Assembly: GCF_000146675.1 (NCBI RefSeq)
Contig: NZ_GL397214.1
Location: 1,924,107-1,988,106, forward strand
DNA: 64,000 nt
From: Hoylesella marshii DSM 16973 = JCM 13450
GTDB taxonomy: Bacteria > Bacteroidota > Bacteroidia > Bacteroidales > Bacteroidaceae
Direction of reading: 5' to 3'
Shown: positions 55,065 through 63,743 of the stretch, in pieces
How the letters are laid out: the number at the start of each line of letters is the position of its first letter
Position numbering within the stretch: the stretch's first letter is position 1
The notes under the pieces: model-generated
What the model was told of the DNA's origin: nothing
The model's input: only the letters and a program-made list of their open reading frames with translations
Database searches by the model: none
Position numbers and translations under genes: made by a program

Positions 55065-56810
55065 ATGAGAAAATTAATACTGCTAAGCATCGGAGCACTC
55101 TTCTCCATGCAGAGTTATGCACAATCCGTGCCGACCTTTCAGTCGCAACGTCTTCACATTTTGAGTAAAGAAGACTCCATAAGGCTTGCCAAGCTGAAGA
55201 ACGTACCCATCACGCCTGTTGCATCCACGCGTGCCGGAGCGGGATTTACGCCCCACGACTATTCCAAAGGTTTCTTCCTCGTAAATGAAGACTGGTACGG
55301 GCACCGCAATTCTACCATCAACCATTTCGACGACGATTGGAACATAGAGTACGAAACGGTGAAAAGCAACAATCCGGGGAAGTCTCTCGGTTGCACCAAC
55401 CAATATGCTATGATTTGGGGAAACAAAGTGTTCTGCGTTTCCAAGCAAAACCAAGACCCGGGCGAAAAGGACGTCGTGGGTGCCCGCTTCACCGTGCTCG
55501 ACAAGAAGACGATGAAGATTGAAGTGCAATTCAAGGAGTTTCCCAACAAGGCCGACGGCCGCGGATGCGTTGGTGTGTCGCCCTCTAAAGTCTATGTGGG
55601 CACATCGTCCGGCATTCTCGTATATGATATTGGCAAACAGCAATTCACCAAAGCCATAGAAAAGACCGGAGCAACAAAACCCAACGACCTCTATCACGGG
55701 CAGATTGGTTCCATGGTCAGAATGTATGACTACGTCTATGCCGTGCACCAATCGAAAGGTCTCCTCGTCGTTGATGCCGATGCAGACACATTGGTCTCTG
55801 TCATCACACCGTTGACTGTCGTTAAGAACAAGAAAGGAAAGCCGGTAGATTTGGGCTTCGGCTCGGTCGTTGCCTCTAAAGACGGCCGCCTCTGGCTATC
55901 TGTCTGCGACCCCTCCGGCTCGGGACAAGCCTACAAGTTCTTAGAATGCTATGACCCGAAGACCAAGCAGCACACCGTGATGCCCATTGACGACAAATTC
56001 TTCGGCCCGGGCAACTCGTGGTACGCATGGACACCCGACGGCTTCTGTGCTTCCACCCAAAACAACGTACTCTATTGGAACGGCGGACGCAATTCATGGT
56101 TCTCCAACAAGATGATATTCAAGTTCGACATCGATAAAAACGAAATCACCAAGTTCATCGACATCGAAGCCACCAAATGGAAGATGTACGGTTGCTCGTT
56201 CCGCATACATCCCGTCACCGATAAGTCTATCATGTCGCAGTACATCGATTTCGGCAACCCCACTTACCAGATTGTAGAGTCCGATACAAACGGCGACAGC
56301 ATCAAGTGCGTGCCGCTCAAGAAGCAGTACTGGTTCCCCTCCATTCCCATGTTCCCCGACAACGCACTGCCCAAGTACAACCATTCATTCCTGAGAAATG
56401 CCGGTTACAAGTCCAATGCCATCGAGGCCGAAGTAGGCAAAGAGGTGAAGCTCTCGCTCAAAGACATGGCATCAGATGCAGACAACATGGAGTGTCTCAT
56501 GATAAAGTGGGTCTACAAAACCACCGACAACGTGAAAGGTGCATACGTTTCTAACGACACGCTTCACTTCACACCCAACGCAAAGGGGCAGGGTATGATT
56601 GCCGTCAGGTATTGCTCCAACGGACAGTTCAATACCGCCACCTTCGATGTAAAAGTGAAGGCAGCAACCACCGGCATAGAAAACGCTCGCACAACCAAGA
56701 AAGTGGTAGCCATCTACTCCATCGACGGCAAGAAACTGAAAGAACAACAACGAGGCATCAACATCCTCAAATATGAAGACGGAACGGTAGAGAAAGTTAT
56801 CGTCCGCTAA
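55065..56810 (+). CDS. Secreted DUF5074-like beta-propeller with type IX-like tail
   Basis: The 581-residue protein has a signal peptide (S-Y-A-Q, about 20) and propeller-like blades (G-F-F-L-V-N-E-D-W-Y-G-H near 90, K-V-Y-V-G-T-S, L-V-V-D-A). An Ig-like domain lies near 460-535. The last 25 residues carry the tail R-G-I-N-I-L-K-Y-E-D-G-T-V-E-K-V-I-V. The same tail pattern ends the gene at 57329. It is the last gene of the corrinoid-type locus. Confidence 0.7.
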   Translation: MRKLILLSIGALFSMQSYAQSVPTFQSQRLHILSKEDSIRLAKLKNVPITPVASTRAGAGFTPHDYSKGFFLVNEDWYGHRNSTINHFDDDWNIEYETVKSNNPGKSLGCTNQYAMIWGNKVFCVSKQNQDPGEKDVVGARFTVLDKKTMKIEVQFKEFPNKADGRGCVGVSPSKVYVGTSSGILVYDIGKQQFTKAIEKTGATKPNDLYHGQIGSMVRMYDYVYAVHQSKGLLVVDADADTLVSVITPLTVVKNKKGKPVDLGFGSVVASKDGRLWLSVCDPSGSGQAYKFLECYDPKTKQHTVMPIDDKFFGPGNSWYAWTPDGFCASTQNNVLYWNGGRNSWFSNKMIFKFDIDKNEITKFIDIEATKWKMYGCSFRIHPVTDKSIMSQYIDFGNPTYQIVESDTNGDSIKCVPLKKQYWFPSIPMFPDNALPKYNHSFLRNAGYKSNAIEAEVGKEVKLSLKDMASDADNMECLMIKWVYKTTDNVKGAYVSNDTLHFTPNAKGQGMIAVRYCSNGQFNTATFDVKVKAATTGIENARTTKKVVAIYSIDGKKLKEQQRGINILKYEDGTVEKVIVR

Positions 56811-56834
56811 TACTTACTTGCGAAAAAGGTCTGC

Positions 56835-56863
56835 GAGGGTGCCGTCATCGGTACCCTCCTTTT
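56835..56863 (+). terminator. Terminator after the corrinoid-type locus
   Basis: GAGGGTGCCG (56835-56844) and CGGTACCCTC (56849-56858) pair over 10 bp with one G-T wobble, loop TCAT, then CTTTTC. Confidence 0.75.
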
Positions 56864-56993
56864 CATCCCAAATCGGCCATAAGATCCTGTACGGATTTTG
56901 TCTGATGAACGGTCAGATTGTTTGTCGTTCTATCAGCGTGTGAAAGCATTGGTCTTGTTGTAGCCATCTGTGCCACATACAAACACCACCTTG

Positions 56994-57081
56994 TCTGAAG
57001 TAGGACTACATCTTATCTGAAGTAGGAGTAGATGGCATCTGAAGTAGGAGTAGATGGCATCTGAAGTAGGAGTAGATACCA
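56994..57081. repeat. 22-bp-period tandem array F
   Basis: TCTGAAGTAGGA(C/G)TA starts at 56994, 57016, 57038 and 57060, exactly 22 bp apart. Unit 1 reads CTAC-ATC where units 2 to 4 read GTAG-ATG, again a strand-flip in place. It is 184 bp after the preceding stop. The rest of the 518-bp gap 56811-57328 holds only a promoter. Confidence 0.9.
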
Positions 57082-57178
57082 AAGATGGGAACTACGTGGA
57101 AACCGAATAAGTGATGAAGGATGAAGGATAGGGGCGACGAATGATAAAGCATCTCTTTCTTGCTTTATAAAAAAACGC

Positions 57179-57186
57179 TACCTTTG
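57179..57186 (+). promoter_or_regulatory. -7 box of 57329 gene
   Basis: TACCTTTG fits the consensus, with a TTTC about 19 bp upstream as a weak -33 element. The leader would be about 135 nt. Confidence 0.5.
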
Positions 57187-57328
57187 CACGTGATTTAAAT
57201 GATATATATAACGACGTGATAGGCCGTGCAAACGTATCGTCGGGTGCTTCGACGGACGAAAACAAAGCACTTGAGCCTCGCGATGGAGACAAGATGAGAC
57301 AATTAGTTAAACCCTAAAACAAATTGAT

Positions 57329-58276
57329 ATGAAGAGAATTTACGCATTAAGTATCGTGTTCTGCCTTTTCGCAAGCATGGCAATGGCACAGACAGAGAAA
57401 CGTTTGGTGAAAATGAAAGATGGCGCCGACTGGGCTGAAATGAAGTATCGCGCCGACGGAAAACTGCTTACTTTCACTCAAACCGACTGGTCGTCTGACA
57501 CCGGCGAACAAGAAATCTACGTTTTCACTTTCACCTATAATACCCATCAAATCGTGATGAAAAGTGTGACAGACAACAACCCCTCGACGACCGACACTTG
57601 GACATCTACCCTGAAGAATGGGCTTGTTGTGAAAGATGTAGTCAACATCAACGGCAATCCGGACAATGATATTTTCGAATACGACTATGACGCCCAGCAG
57701 CAGTTGGTTCACATCAAGCACACCAACGACCATAATACCGACGTAACGACCGTAGACATAACGTGGAATAACGGAGACATCGCAACTGTTAAAACCTTCT
57801 ACAACGGCAATCTGATGAGCGAAGACCGCTATGAATACGACATGGCCAACGACAACAAAGAAATTCGTGCTTATCTCTCGTCGCTCACCGGCATCCTCAG
57901 TTATGAAGGCCTTCCGCCCATCGGGCAAATACGCGAAGGAGCCTACGGCACCCTTTGTAAGCATCTTTACACTGCTGCTTACGAAAAGGTTTACGGAGGC
58001 CCCGACCCTGTGAAAGAGGTGAAAAACACCGCCTTTACTTTCACCCGAAACGCCGAGGGATTGGTAACGCACATCAGTCAATTGCTTGATGGCGACCCAC
58101 AACCCAACGAGTACGACCTCGAATGGGAAGATGTTACCACCGGTATTGCCGTCAACACAGCTACATCTGCCCAACCCACCTATTATAATATAGAAGGTGT
58201 GCGTTTGGCGCAACCCGAACGCGGGCTGAACCTTGTACGCAATGCCGATGGCAGCGTGCGAAAGATAATCCGATAA
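57329..58276 (+). CDS. Secreted DUF4595-like protein with type IX-like tail
   Basis: The 315-residue product has a signal peptide (A-M-A-Q, residue 21). Beta-strand repeats of the DUF4595/YD-like type follow (Y-D-Y-D-A-Q-Q-Q-L-V-H-I, F-T-R-N-A-E-G-L-V-T-H-I). The C-terminal tail is E-R-G-L-N-L-V-R-N-A-D-G-S-V-R-K-I-I-R, like that of the preceding gene. The role is unknown. Confidence 0.7.
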   Translation: MKRIYALSIVFCLFASMAMAQTEKRLVKMKDGADWAEMKYRADGKLLTFTQTDWSSDTGEQEIYVFTFTYNTHQIVMKSVTDNNPSTTDTWTSTLKNGLVVKDVVNINGNPDNDIFEYDYDAQQQLVHIKHTNDHNTDVTTVDITWNNGDIATVKTFYNGNLMSEDRYEYDMANDNKEIRAYLSSLTGILSYEGLPPIGQIREGAYGTLCKHLYTAAYEKVYGGPDPVKEVKNTAFTFTRNAEGLVTHISQLLDGDPQPNEYDLEWEDVTTGIAVNTATSAQPTYYNIEGVRLAQPERGLNLVRNADGSVRKIIR

Positions 58277-58371
58277 ATCCCTTTTATATGAGTGGCAGGC
58301 ATATCATCGGAAAGAGGTATGCAAGCCTCCCCTATTTATCCCCAACCGGTCATGAGCGTATCGGTTGGTAT

Positions 58372-58415
58372 TTATCCAAACGTGGATAACGACTTATCCA
58401 AACGTGGATAACAAA
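58372..58415. repeat. 22-bp-period array H (two palindromic units)
   Basis: TTATCCAAACGTGGATAAC occurs at 58372 and 58394, 22 bp apart. Each unit is itself palindromic (TTATCCA with TGGATAA). A hairpin CCAACCG with CGGTTGG lies just before (about 58342-58368) and could terminate the 57329 gene. Confidence 0.8.
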
Positions 58416-58546
58416 CTCTCGAAGGGTGTGTGTTACACTTTTTTCTGGTGTATGCAAATATAAAGCGTTAAAAGATGCAGAAAAATACACTTTCTTCTGC
58501 ACCGCATTCATCGTCGTATGATGGTTACTTATTTGCTTCATGGCGG

Positions 58547-58578
58547 CAAAGGTAAGCAAAGTTTGTCAAACGCCCAAA
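58547..58578 (-). promoter_or_regulatory. Promoter in right repeat arm
   Basis: TTTG (minus, 58578-58575) and TACCTTTG (58554-58547) are 20 bp apart. It would give antisense RNA into the 3' end of the 57329 gene or a short RNA. Confidence 0.5.
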
Positions 58579-58630
58579 TGTTTTCTTAAAAAAGGACGTA
58601 ACCTGCACGATGGTTCCCTACGAGCGGGGG

Positions 58631-58670
58631 AAAAGAAAACGGGGACAAACCGTTGCCAGATGTCCCCGTT
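58631..58670 (-). terminator. S46 peptidase terminator
   Basis: On the minus strand AACGGGGACA and TGTCCCCGTT form a 10-bp stem, followed by TTCTTTTC. It is identical to the hairpin at 18-57. Confidence 0.8.
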
Positions 58671-58690
58671 AGTGTAGTGAAAGAGGCGGG

Positions 58691-60805
58691 TTACCTTACG
58701 CCCAACTCTTTGATAAGGCGGTCGGCTTTGCCCCATTTGTCCATCATCAGGAGCATGAAGCGCACGTCTACACCGATGCACCGCGCCAGCTTCTTGTCGA
58801 AGAAGATGTCGCTCGAAAGGCTGTCCCAGTTGCCATCGAAGGCCAAACCGAGAAGTTCGCCTTTACCGCTGAAGATGGGCGAGCCGCTGTTTCCACCCGT
58901 AATGTCGTTGTTGGTGAGGAAACAGAGCTGCATCTTGCCCGTCTGTTTGTCTTGATAGGGGGTGAAATCAGGTGCGGAGAGAATCTCTTTCATCACGGGT
59001 TCTGCCTTGTAATCGTAGATGCGGTCGCCTTTGTCGAACTTCTCTACCAAACTTTCTGCCGTGGTGTAATAGCCCGATGGTTGCCCGTTGAGGGTGTAAC
59101 CGCCCACTTGTCCGTAGCTCAGACGCATGGTAAAGTTGGCATCGCTGTAGTGGGGCAGGTCTTCCTCCATGCGTATTTTCGCAGCACAGAGATACTTTTC
59201 CTGCGTATCAATGCTGTCGGTAATGGGGGCGAGGCGTTCTTTCTGCTCGGCCAAATAGTCTATAATCGCAAGCCCATATTCCACACCCGGGTCTTTTTTG
59301 TAAGCCTTAGTGTTGAAATAGAGCTTGGCACCTTTCTTCATTATCAGAGATTTGGTGTACAGGAAGTCTACGTATTTGGCGTAGTCGTTGCCGAACTTTT
59401 CCTTGATGGTAGTGTAGAAAGCGGGTAGATACTCTGCGCCCACCTGCTCTGCGTAGTTCTTCAGTAGGGCGGCGAACACCTCTTTATCGAGTGCTTCGTC
59501 CCATGCGTCGCTGTTGTCTTCAAACTCCACGTACTGCTTAGCCGGTTTTTCTTTGGGGCCTTTCACTTCCATACCGTTGCCGAGGCGCATCGCTCGGGTG
59601 GTAAATTCATTGGTGCGACGGAAGGTTTCCATCCAATAATAGAATGCCCGCACACGTTCCATCCGCTTGGCATACAGGTTGTGCAACTTGTCAAAATCGA
59701 GTTGTCCCTTTAAGAAGCCTGTCTTGTTCTGCCATGCCTTGATACGTGTCTCGTATTCTTGCTTCTCTCGGATGATGCCGATAGAGTCGATACACTTGTT
59801 CATGCCCATGGCATTCTTCCAATAGTTGGCGCTCGACGCATAGATAGCATCGTATTTGATGCGCACGGCATCGCTGGCACGCATGTGGCGTTGCATGATT
59901 TGTTGCTTGAGACCTCGCACCTGAATGCGCGTTGTGTTGATGGCATCGCGCATCTCCTGTATGCCATACGATGAGAGGTAGCGGTTCGTACTGCCCGGAT
60001 AGCCCATGGTCATGGCAAAGTCGCCGGGCTTGTAGCCTTCCATAGACACCTTTGCCCAATGTGCGGGATGGTAAGGCACATTCTCGGGGCTGTACTTAGC
60101 AGGTTTGTTTGTCTTGGGGTCGGCGTATATTCTGAACACGCTGAAGTCGCAAGTCTGCCTCGGCCACATCCAGTTATCTGTGTCTCCGCCGAATTTACCG
60201 ATAGACTTCGGCACGGTGAAGACCAGCCGCACGTCGGTAAAATCTTGATAAGTGGTGGCATAATACTTGTTTCCCTGATAGAATGGGTGAATTTGCACGT
60301 GCAGTGTGCTGTCTATCTGTTTCACAGAGTCAGTCATGGCATTCTCCAACGAGTCTATCATGAGCTCTTTTTTCTCTCTGCTGAGGGTATTGAGTCCCAA
60401 CGATTCGAGGCGCGAAGTGATGTCATGTTGGTCTTTCATAAACGATACAAACGTGTCTTCACACGGCAGTTCTTCGGAAAAGGCATGGGAAACGAAACCG
60501 TTTTTCAGGTAGTCGTGCTCCACGGAAGAGTTCTTCCGAATAGCGTTGAAGCCGCAATGATGGTTCGTAAAGACCAATCCGTCGGCCGAAACGACCACAC
60601 CCGAACAGAATCCGCTGAAGTTGATGACTGTGTTTTTAATGGCGTTTTCACCTGAGTACAAGCTGCTATAAGGCAGCGAAAAGCCCTCTGTCTGCATCTG
60701 TGCATAGACGGCTTGGGGCAGGTTGTAGAGTGTCCACATACCTTCGTCGGCATGTGCCGCGGTGCAGGCCATGAGGGCTGCAGCTAAGAGTGTAGATTTT
60801 TTCAT
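58691..60805 (-). CDS. S46-family dipeptidyl-peptidase, DPP7-type
   Basis: The 704-residue secreted protein has a signal peptide (A-H-A, about 19). The S46 triad is present: N-H-H-C-G (His82/83), D-x-D-N-W-M-W-P near 221-227, and G-N-S-G-S-P with Ser640. The residue 18 positions after the Ser, in A-F-D-G-N-W, is Gly658. By analogy to the Gly/Arg switch at position 673 in Porphyromonas DPP7/DPP11, this predicts DPP7-like preference for hydrophobic P1. It removes dipeptides from peptide N-termini. It follows the flippase gene after 23 bp. Confidence 0.9.
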   Translation of the reverse strand: MKKSTLLAAALMACTAAHADEGMWTLYNLPQAVYAQMQTEGFSLPYSSLYSGENAIKNTVINFSGFCSGVVVSADGLVFTNHHCGFNAIRKNSSVEHDYLKNGFVSHAFSEELPCEDTFVSFMKDQHDITSRLESLGLNTLSREKKELMIDSLENAMTDSVKQIDSTLHVQIHPFYQGNKYYATTYQDFTDVRLVFTVPKSIGKFGGDTDNWMWPRQTCDFSVFRIYADPKTNKPAKYSPENVPYHPAHWAKVSMEGYKPGDFAMTMGYPGSTNRYLSSYGIQEMRDAINTTRIQVRGLKQQIMQRHMRASDAVRIKYDAIYASSANYWKNAMGMNKCIDSIGIIREKQEYETRIKAWQNKTGFLKGQLDFDKLHNLYAKRMERVRAFYYWMETFRRTNEFTTRAMRLGNGMEVKGPKEKPAKQYVEFEDNSDAWDEALDKEVFAALLKNYAEQVGAEYLPAFYTTIKEKFGNDYAKYVDFLYTKSLIMKKGAKLYFNTKAYKKDPGVEYGLAIIDYLAEQKERLAPITDSIDTQEKYLCAAKIRMEEDLPHYSDANFTMRLSYGQVGGYTLNGQPSGYYTTAESLVEKFDKGDRIYDYKAEPVMKEILSAPDFTPYQDKQTGKMQLCFLTNNDITGGNSGSPIFSGKGELLGLAFDGNWDSLSSDIFFDKKLARCIGVDVRFMLLMMDKWGKADRLIKELGVR

Positions 60806-60828
60806 ATATATAATGGTTGATAATGTCT

Positions 60829-62334
60829 TTACTGTTGTCGACTTTTGAAATACCGGCCAATGACGGGCAGGCTTTTCAACGGGAAATCGGCTTTGAGAAT
60901 ATAGGCTGTAAAGGCCGTGATAACAAGTGTATTGATGCCAAGGGCATAGGCCGTGAGCAACCGTTTATTGGCTTCTGCCATGGCCAAGTAAGCCACGAGT
61001 GCAAGGCCTACGTACTTTAGTATGTCGGCCACAGGGTAGTTGATGGGATATTTCTTTTGCCCCACGATGTAAGAGAGCAGCATTGCTGTGCCATAACCTG
61101 CAAAACCTGCCCACGCACAAGCCATATAGCCGTATCGGGGCACGAATATCACATTGACGGCAATGAGTACGACACAGCCGATGCCCGAGAAGTAAGCACC
61201 CCAGATTGTTTTATCGATGAGCTTATACCAAAACGAGAGGTTGAAATAAACACCCATCATGATTTCCGCAGCCATGACGATGGGCACCACATCTAATCCC
61301 TCCCAATAGTCACGCCCAATGATATGGCGCAACACGTCCATATAAGCGACTACACAGAGGAAAGCCAGCAGCGTGAAAATGACAAAGTATTTCATGGCGC
61401 GGGCATAAGTTTCGCGGTTGTCGCTATCCTTTGCCTTACCGAACACAAACGGCTCATAAGCATATCGGAACGCTTGTGTTATCATGGCCATAATCATGGC
61501 TATCTTGCTCGCCGCACCGTAAATGCCCAATTGCTCATGAGCATTCTCACCTTTATATATATAAGGAAACAGTATCTTGTCAGCCGTTTGGTTGAGGATG
61601 CCTGCTATTCCGAGCACTAAAATAGGCCAGCTGTAACCGAGCATCCTGCGGAGCAATGCCTTGTCGAACGTGTAACGAAAGCCCGACAGTTCGCGATAAA
61701 AGCAGAACGTGATGAAACCTGTACAGGCCAGATTGATGTAGAAAGCATAGCCTGCACCTACTTCCGGACGATAGATGCTACTCACCCAACAGTCGGGGTG
61801 CGCTGCATAGATTGCCGGAAGCACAAGGAAGAAGAGGAGGTTGAGCACAATGTTCAATACGATGAACAACAGTTTGAGTGCAGCAAACTTTATCGGACGC
61901 TTTTGATATCTTAGGTAGGCGAACGGAATACATTGAAATGCATCTAACGCTACCGTTATCGCCATCACCCATACGTAAGAGGGGTGGTCGCCATAGCCCA
62001 TGCCGGCAGACAGAGGGTCTATGAAAGCGAACACCAATACCACAAACAGCAATGAGGTAAAGCCTACCGAAAGAAGAATGGTGGAATAGACCTTGCGCGG
62101 GTCTTCGTCTGTCTTATTGGCAAAACGGAAAAAAGTGGTCTCCATGCCATACGTCAGTATCACTAACAACAGTGCCGTATAGGCATACAGATTAGTAATG
62201 ACACCGTAGCCACCGCTTGCCGCCGACAACTTTGCCGTATAGAGCGGAACAAGCAGATAGTTGAGGAATCGACCAACGATGCTGCTTAATCCGTAGATGG
62301 CAGTATCTTTTGCCAGACTTTTCAGGTTTGCCAT
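60829..62334 (-). CDS. Polysaccharide flippase (Wzx/MviN-like)
   Basis: The 501-residue protein has 12-14 predicted membrane segments and a typical flippase N-terminus (A-I-Y-G-L-S-S-I-V-G-R-F-L-N-Y-L-L-V-P-L-Y-T). It probably moves lipid-linked sugar units across the inner membrane. The start at 62334 was chosen because a longer frame beginning at 62391 does not fit the family. The promoter at 62466-62497 gives a leader of about 125 nt. Confidence 0.8.
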   Translation of the reverse strand: MANLKSLAKDTAIYGLSSIVGRFLNYLLVPLYTAKLSAASGGYGVITNLYAYTALLLVILTYGMETTFFRFANKTDEDPRKVYSTILLSVGFTSLLFVVLVFAFIDPLSAGMGYGDHPSYVWVMAITVALDAFQCIPFAYLRYQKRPIKFAALKLLFIVLNIVLNLLFFLVLPAIYAAHPDCWVSSIYRPEVGAGYAFYINLACTGFITFCFYRELSGFRYTFDKALLRRMLGYSWPILVLGIAGILNQTADKILFPYIYKGENAHEQLGIYGAASKIAMIMAMITQAFRYAYEPFVFGKAKDSDNRETYARAMKYFVIFTLLAFLCVVAYMDVLRHIIGRDYWEGLDVVPIVMAAEIMMGVYFNLSFWYKLIDKTIWGAYFSGIGCVVLIAVNVIFVPRYGYMACAWAGFAGYGTAMLLSYIVGQKKYPINYPVADILKYVGLALVAYLAMAEANKRLLTAYALGINTLVITAFTAYILKADFPLKSLPVIGRYFKSRQQ

Positions 62335-62465
62335 AATGTTTTCTATACTATCAGTGGTTTCGATTGCAGCAGAGATGACCCGCTCTATCAATACCTGTTC
62401 TTCGTATCGACATCAAGCAATATCGGGGAAAATGGCCATGTTGCTGGAGTTTGATAAAACAACTG

Positions 62466-62497
62466 CAAATATACGTTTTTTCAGTTAATGCGGCAAA
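62466..62497 (-). promoter_or_regulatory. Promoter of flippase-S46 operon
   Basis: TTTG (minus 62497-62494) and TATATTTG (62473-62466) are 20 bp apart, an exact consensus fit. Confidence 0.65.
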
Positions 62498-62500
62498 CAA

Positions 62501-63733
62501 TCAACCGAAGAAAAGATAGGCGATGGCTATAGCGGCAACAACTCCGGCCGCATCGGCCAGCAGACCGCATGCTACGGCATGCCTTGTATAGCGGATATTC
62601 ACACTCCCGAAATAAACGGCCAAGATATAAAACGTGGTATCCGTGGAACCCTGAAAGATGCTGCTCAACCGTCCTACGAAAGAGTCGGCACCGTAGACGG
62701 TCATCGCGTCGACCATCATACCTCGTGCACCACTGCCGGAAAGAGGTTTCATCAGTGCCGTAGGCAAAGCACCCACAAAGTCGGTATTGCCTCCGCATGC
62801 CTCCACTCCCCACTTCACGCCTTCCACAAGCATATCCATGGCACCCGAAGCACGGAATACGCCAATGCCCACGAGTATCGCCACAAGATAAGGAATAATG
62901 CGTACAGCCGTTGAAAAACCGTCTTTCGCTCCTTCTATAAAGGCATCGTAGACATTGATTTTATGCCGTATGCCCGCCACGATGAAAGCGATAATGATGC
63001 TCATGAGCAGAATGTTGGCCACTGTAGTACTGACTACATTCATCTGGTCTCTATCCATCTGCCCGAAACCCCATATAATCAGACCTACAGCAGCGGTCAT
63101 CCCGCCCAACGTGAGCAGCATAACGCGGTTGAAGAGGTTGATTTTCTGATAGATGGCCGTCACGATAATACCGGCCAAAGTAGCAAAAAACGTGGCTAAA
63201 AGGATGGGGATAAACACGTCGGTAGGTTGCGCCGCACCCAATTGGGCACGGTAAACCATGATGCTCACAGGTATCAGCGTGAGTCCCGAAGTGTTGAGCA
63301 CAAGAAACATAATCATAGGATTGGAGGCCGTATCTTTCTGCTTGTTCAATTCCTGCATCTGCTCCATGGCTTTCAATCCCAATGGAGTAGCGGCATTATC
63401 GAGCCCCAACATATTGGCCGCAATATTCATAAAGATACTTCCTGTCACAGGGTGGTTCTTCGGAATGTCGGGGAAAAGACGGCTGAAAACAGGACTCAAC
63501 AACCGCGCCAGCACGTTTACCACCCCGCCACGCTCACCAATCTTCATGATACCCAGCCAGAGAGAAAGCACGCCGGTGAGGCCTAAAGAAATCTCAAACG
63601 CATTCTTCGACGAGGCAAAAGTGGCATCCATCATGGCCGGAAACACTGTGATGTCGCCCCAAAATACTAACTTCGCAAGGGCGATAACAAAGGCCACAAC
63701 GAAGAAAGCTATCCAAATATAATTCAGTACCAT
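62501..63733 (-). CDS. SpmA/SpmB-type nucleoside-recognition membrane protein
   Basis: The 410-residue protein joins SpmA-like and SpmB-like halves. Each has a gate/nucleoside-recognition pattern (A-A-N-M-L-G-L-D-N-A-A-T-P and P-L-S-G-S-G-A-R-G) and many membrane segments. In sporulating bacteria SpmA/B act in spore core dehydration; in Bacteroidetes this fused form likely transports an unknown small molecule. The start (M-V-L-N-Y) lies only about 7 nt after the predicted transcript start. Confidence 0.8.
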   Translation of the reverse strand: MVLNYIWIAFFVVAFVIALAKLVFWGDITVFPAMMDATFASSKNAFEISLGLTGVLSLWLGIMKIGERGGVVNVLARLLSPVFSRLFPDIPKNHPVTGSIFMNIAANMLGLDNAATPLGLKAMEQMQELNKQKDTASNPMIMFLVLNTSGLTLIPVSIMVYRAQLGAAQPTDVFIPILLATFFATLAGIIVTAIYQKINLFNRVMLLTLGGMTAAVGLIIWGFGQMDRDQMNVVSTTVANILLMSIIIAFIVAGIRHKINVYDAFIEGAKDGFSTAVRIIPYLVAILVGIGVFRASGAMDMLVEGVKWGVEACGGNTDFVGALPTALMKPLSGSGARGMMVDAMTVYGADSFVGRLSSIFQGSTDTTFYILAVYFGSVNIRYTRHAVACGLLADAAGVVAAIAIAYLFFG

Positions 63734-63743
63734 ATACGATGTG

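Larger units (their letters stand above)
58425..58687 (-). repeat. Right arm of the 263-bp inverted repeat
   Basis: The minus strand here matches 1-263. It begins four bases after the S46 peptidase stop. It includes the S46 terminator and a promoter pointing away from the peptidase toward the convergent 57329 gene. The AC run here is only about four units. Confidence 0.9.

Noticed and set aside
63227-63722. Plus-strand frames of 119 and 154 codons near the right end
   Set aside because: They are shadows of the SpmA/SpmB fusion gene on the minus strand.
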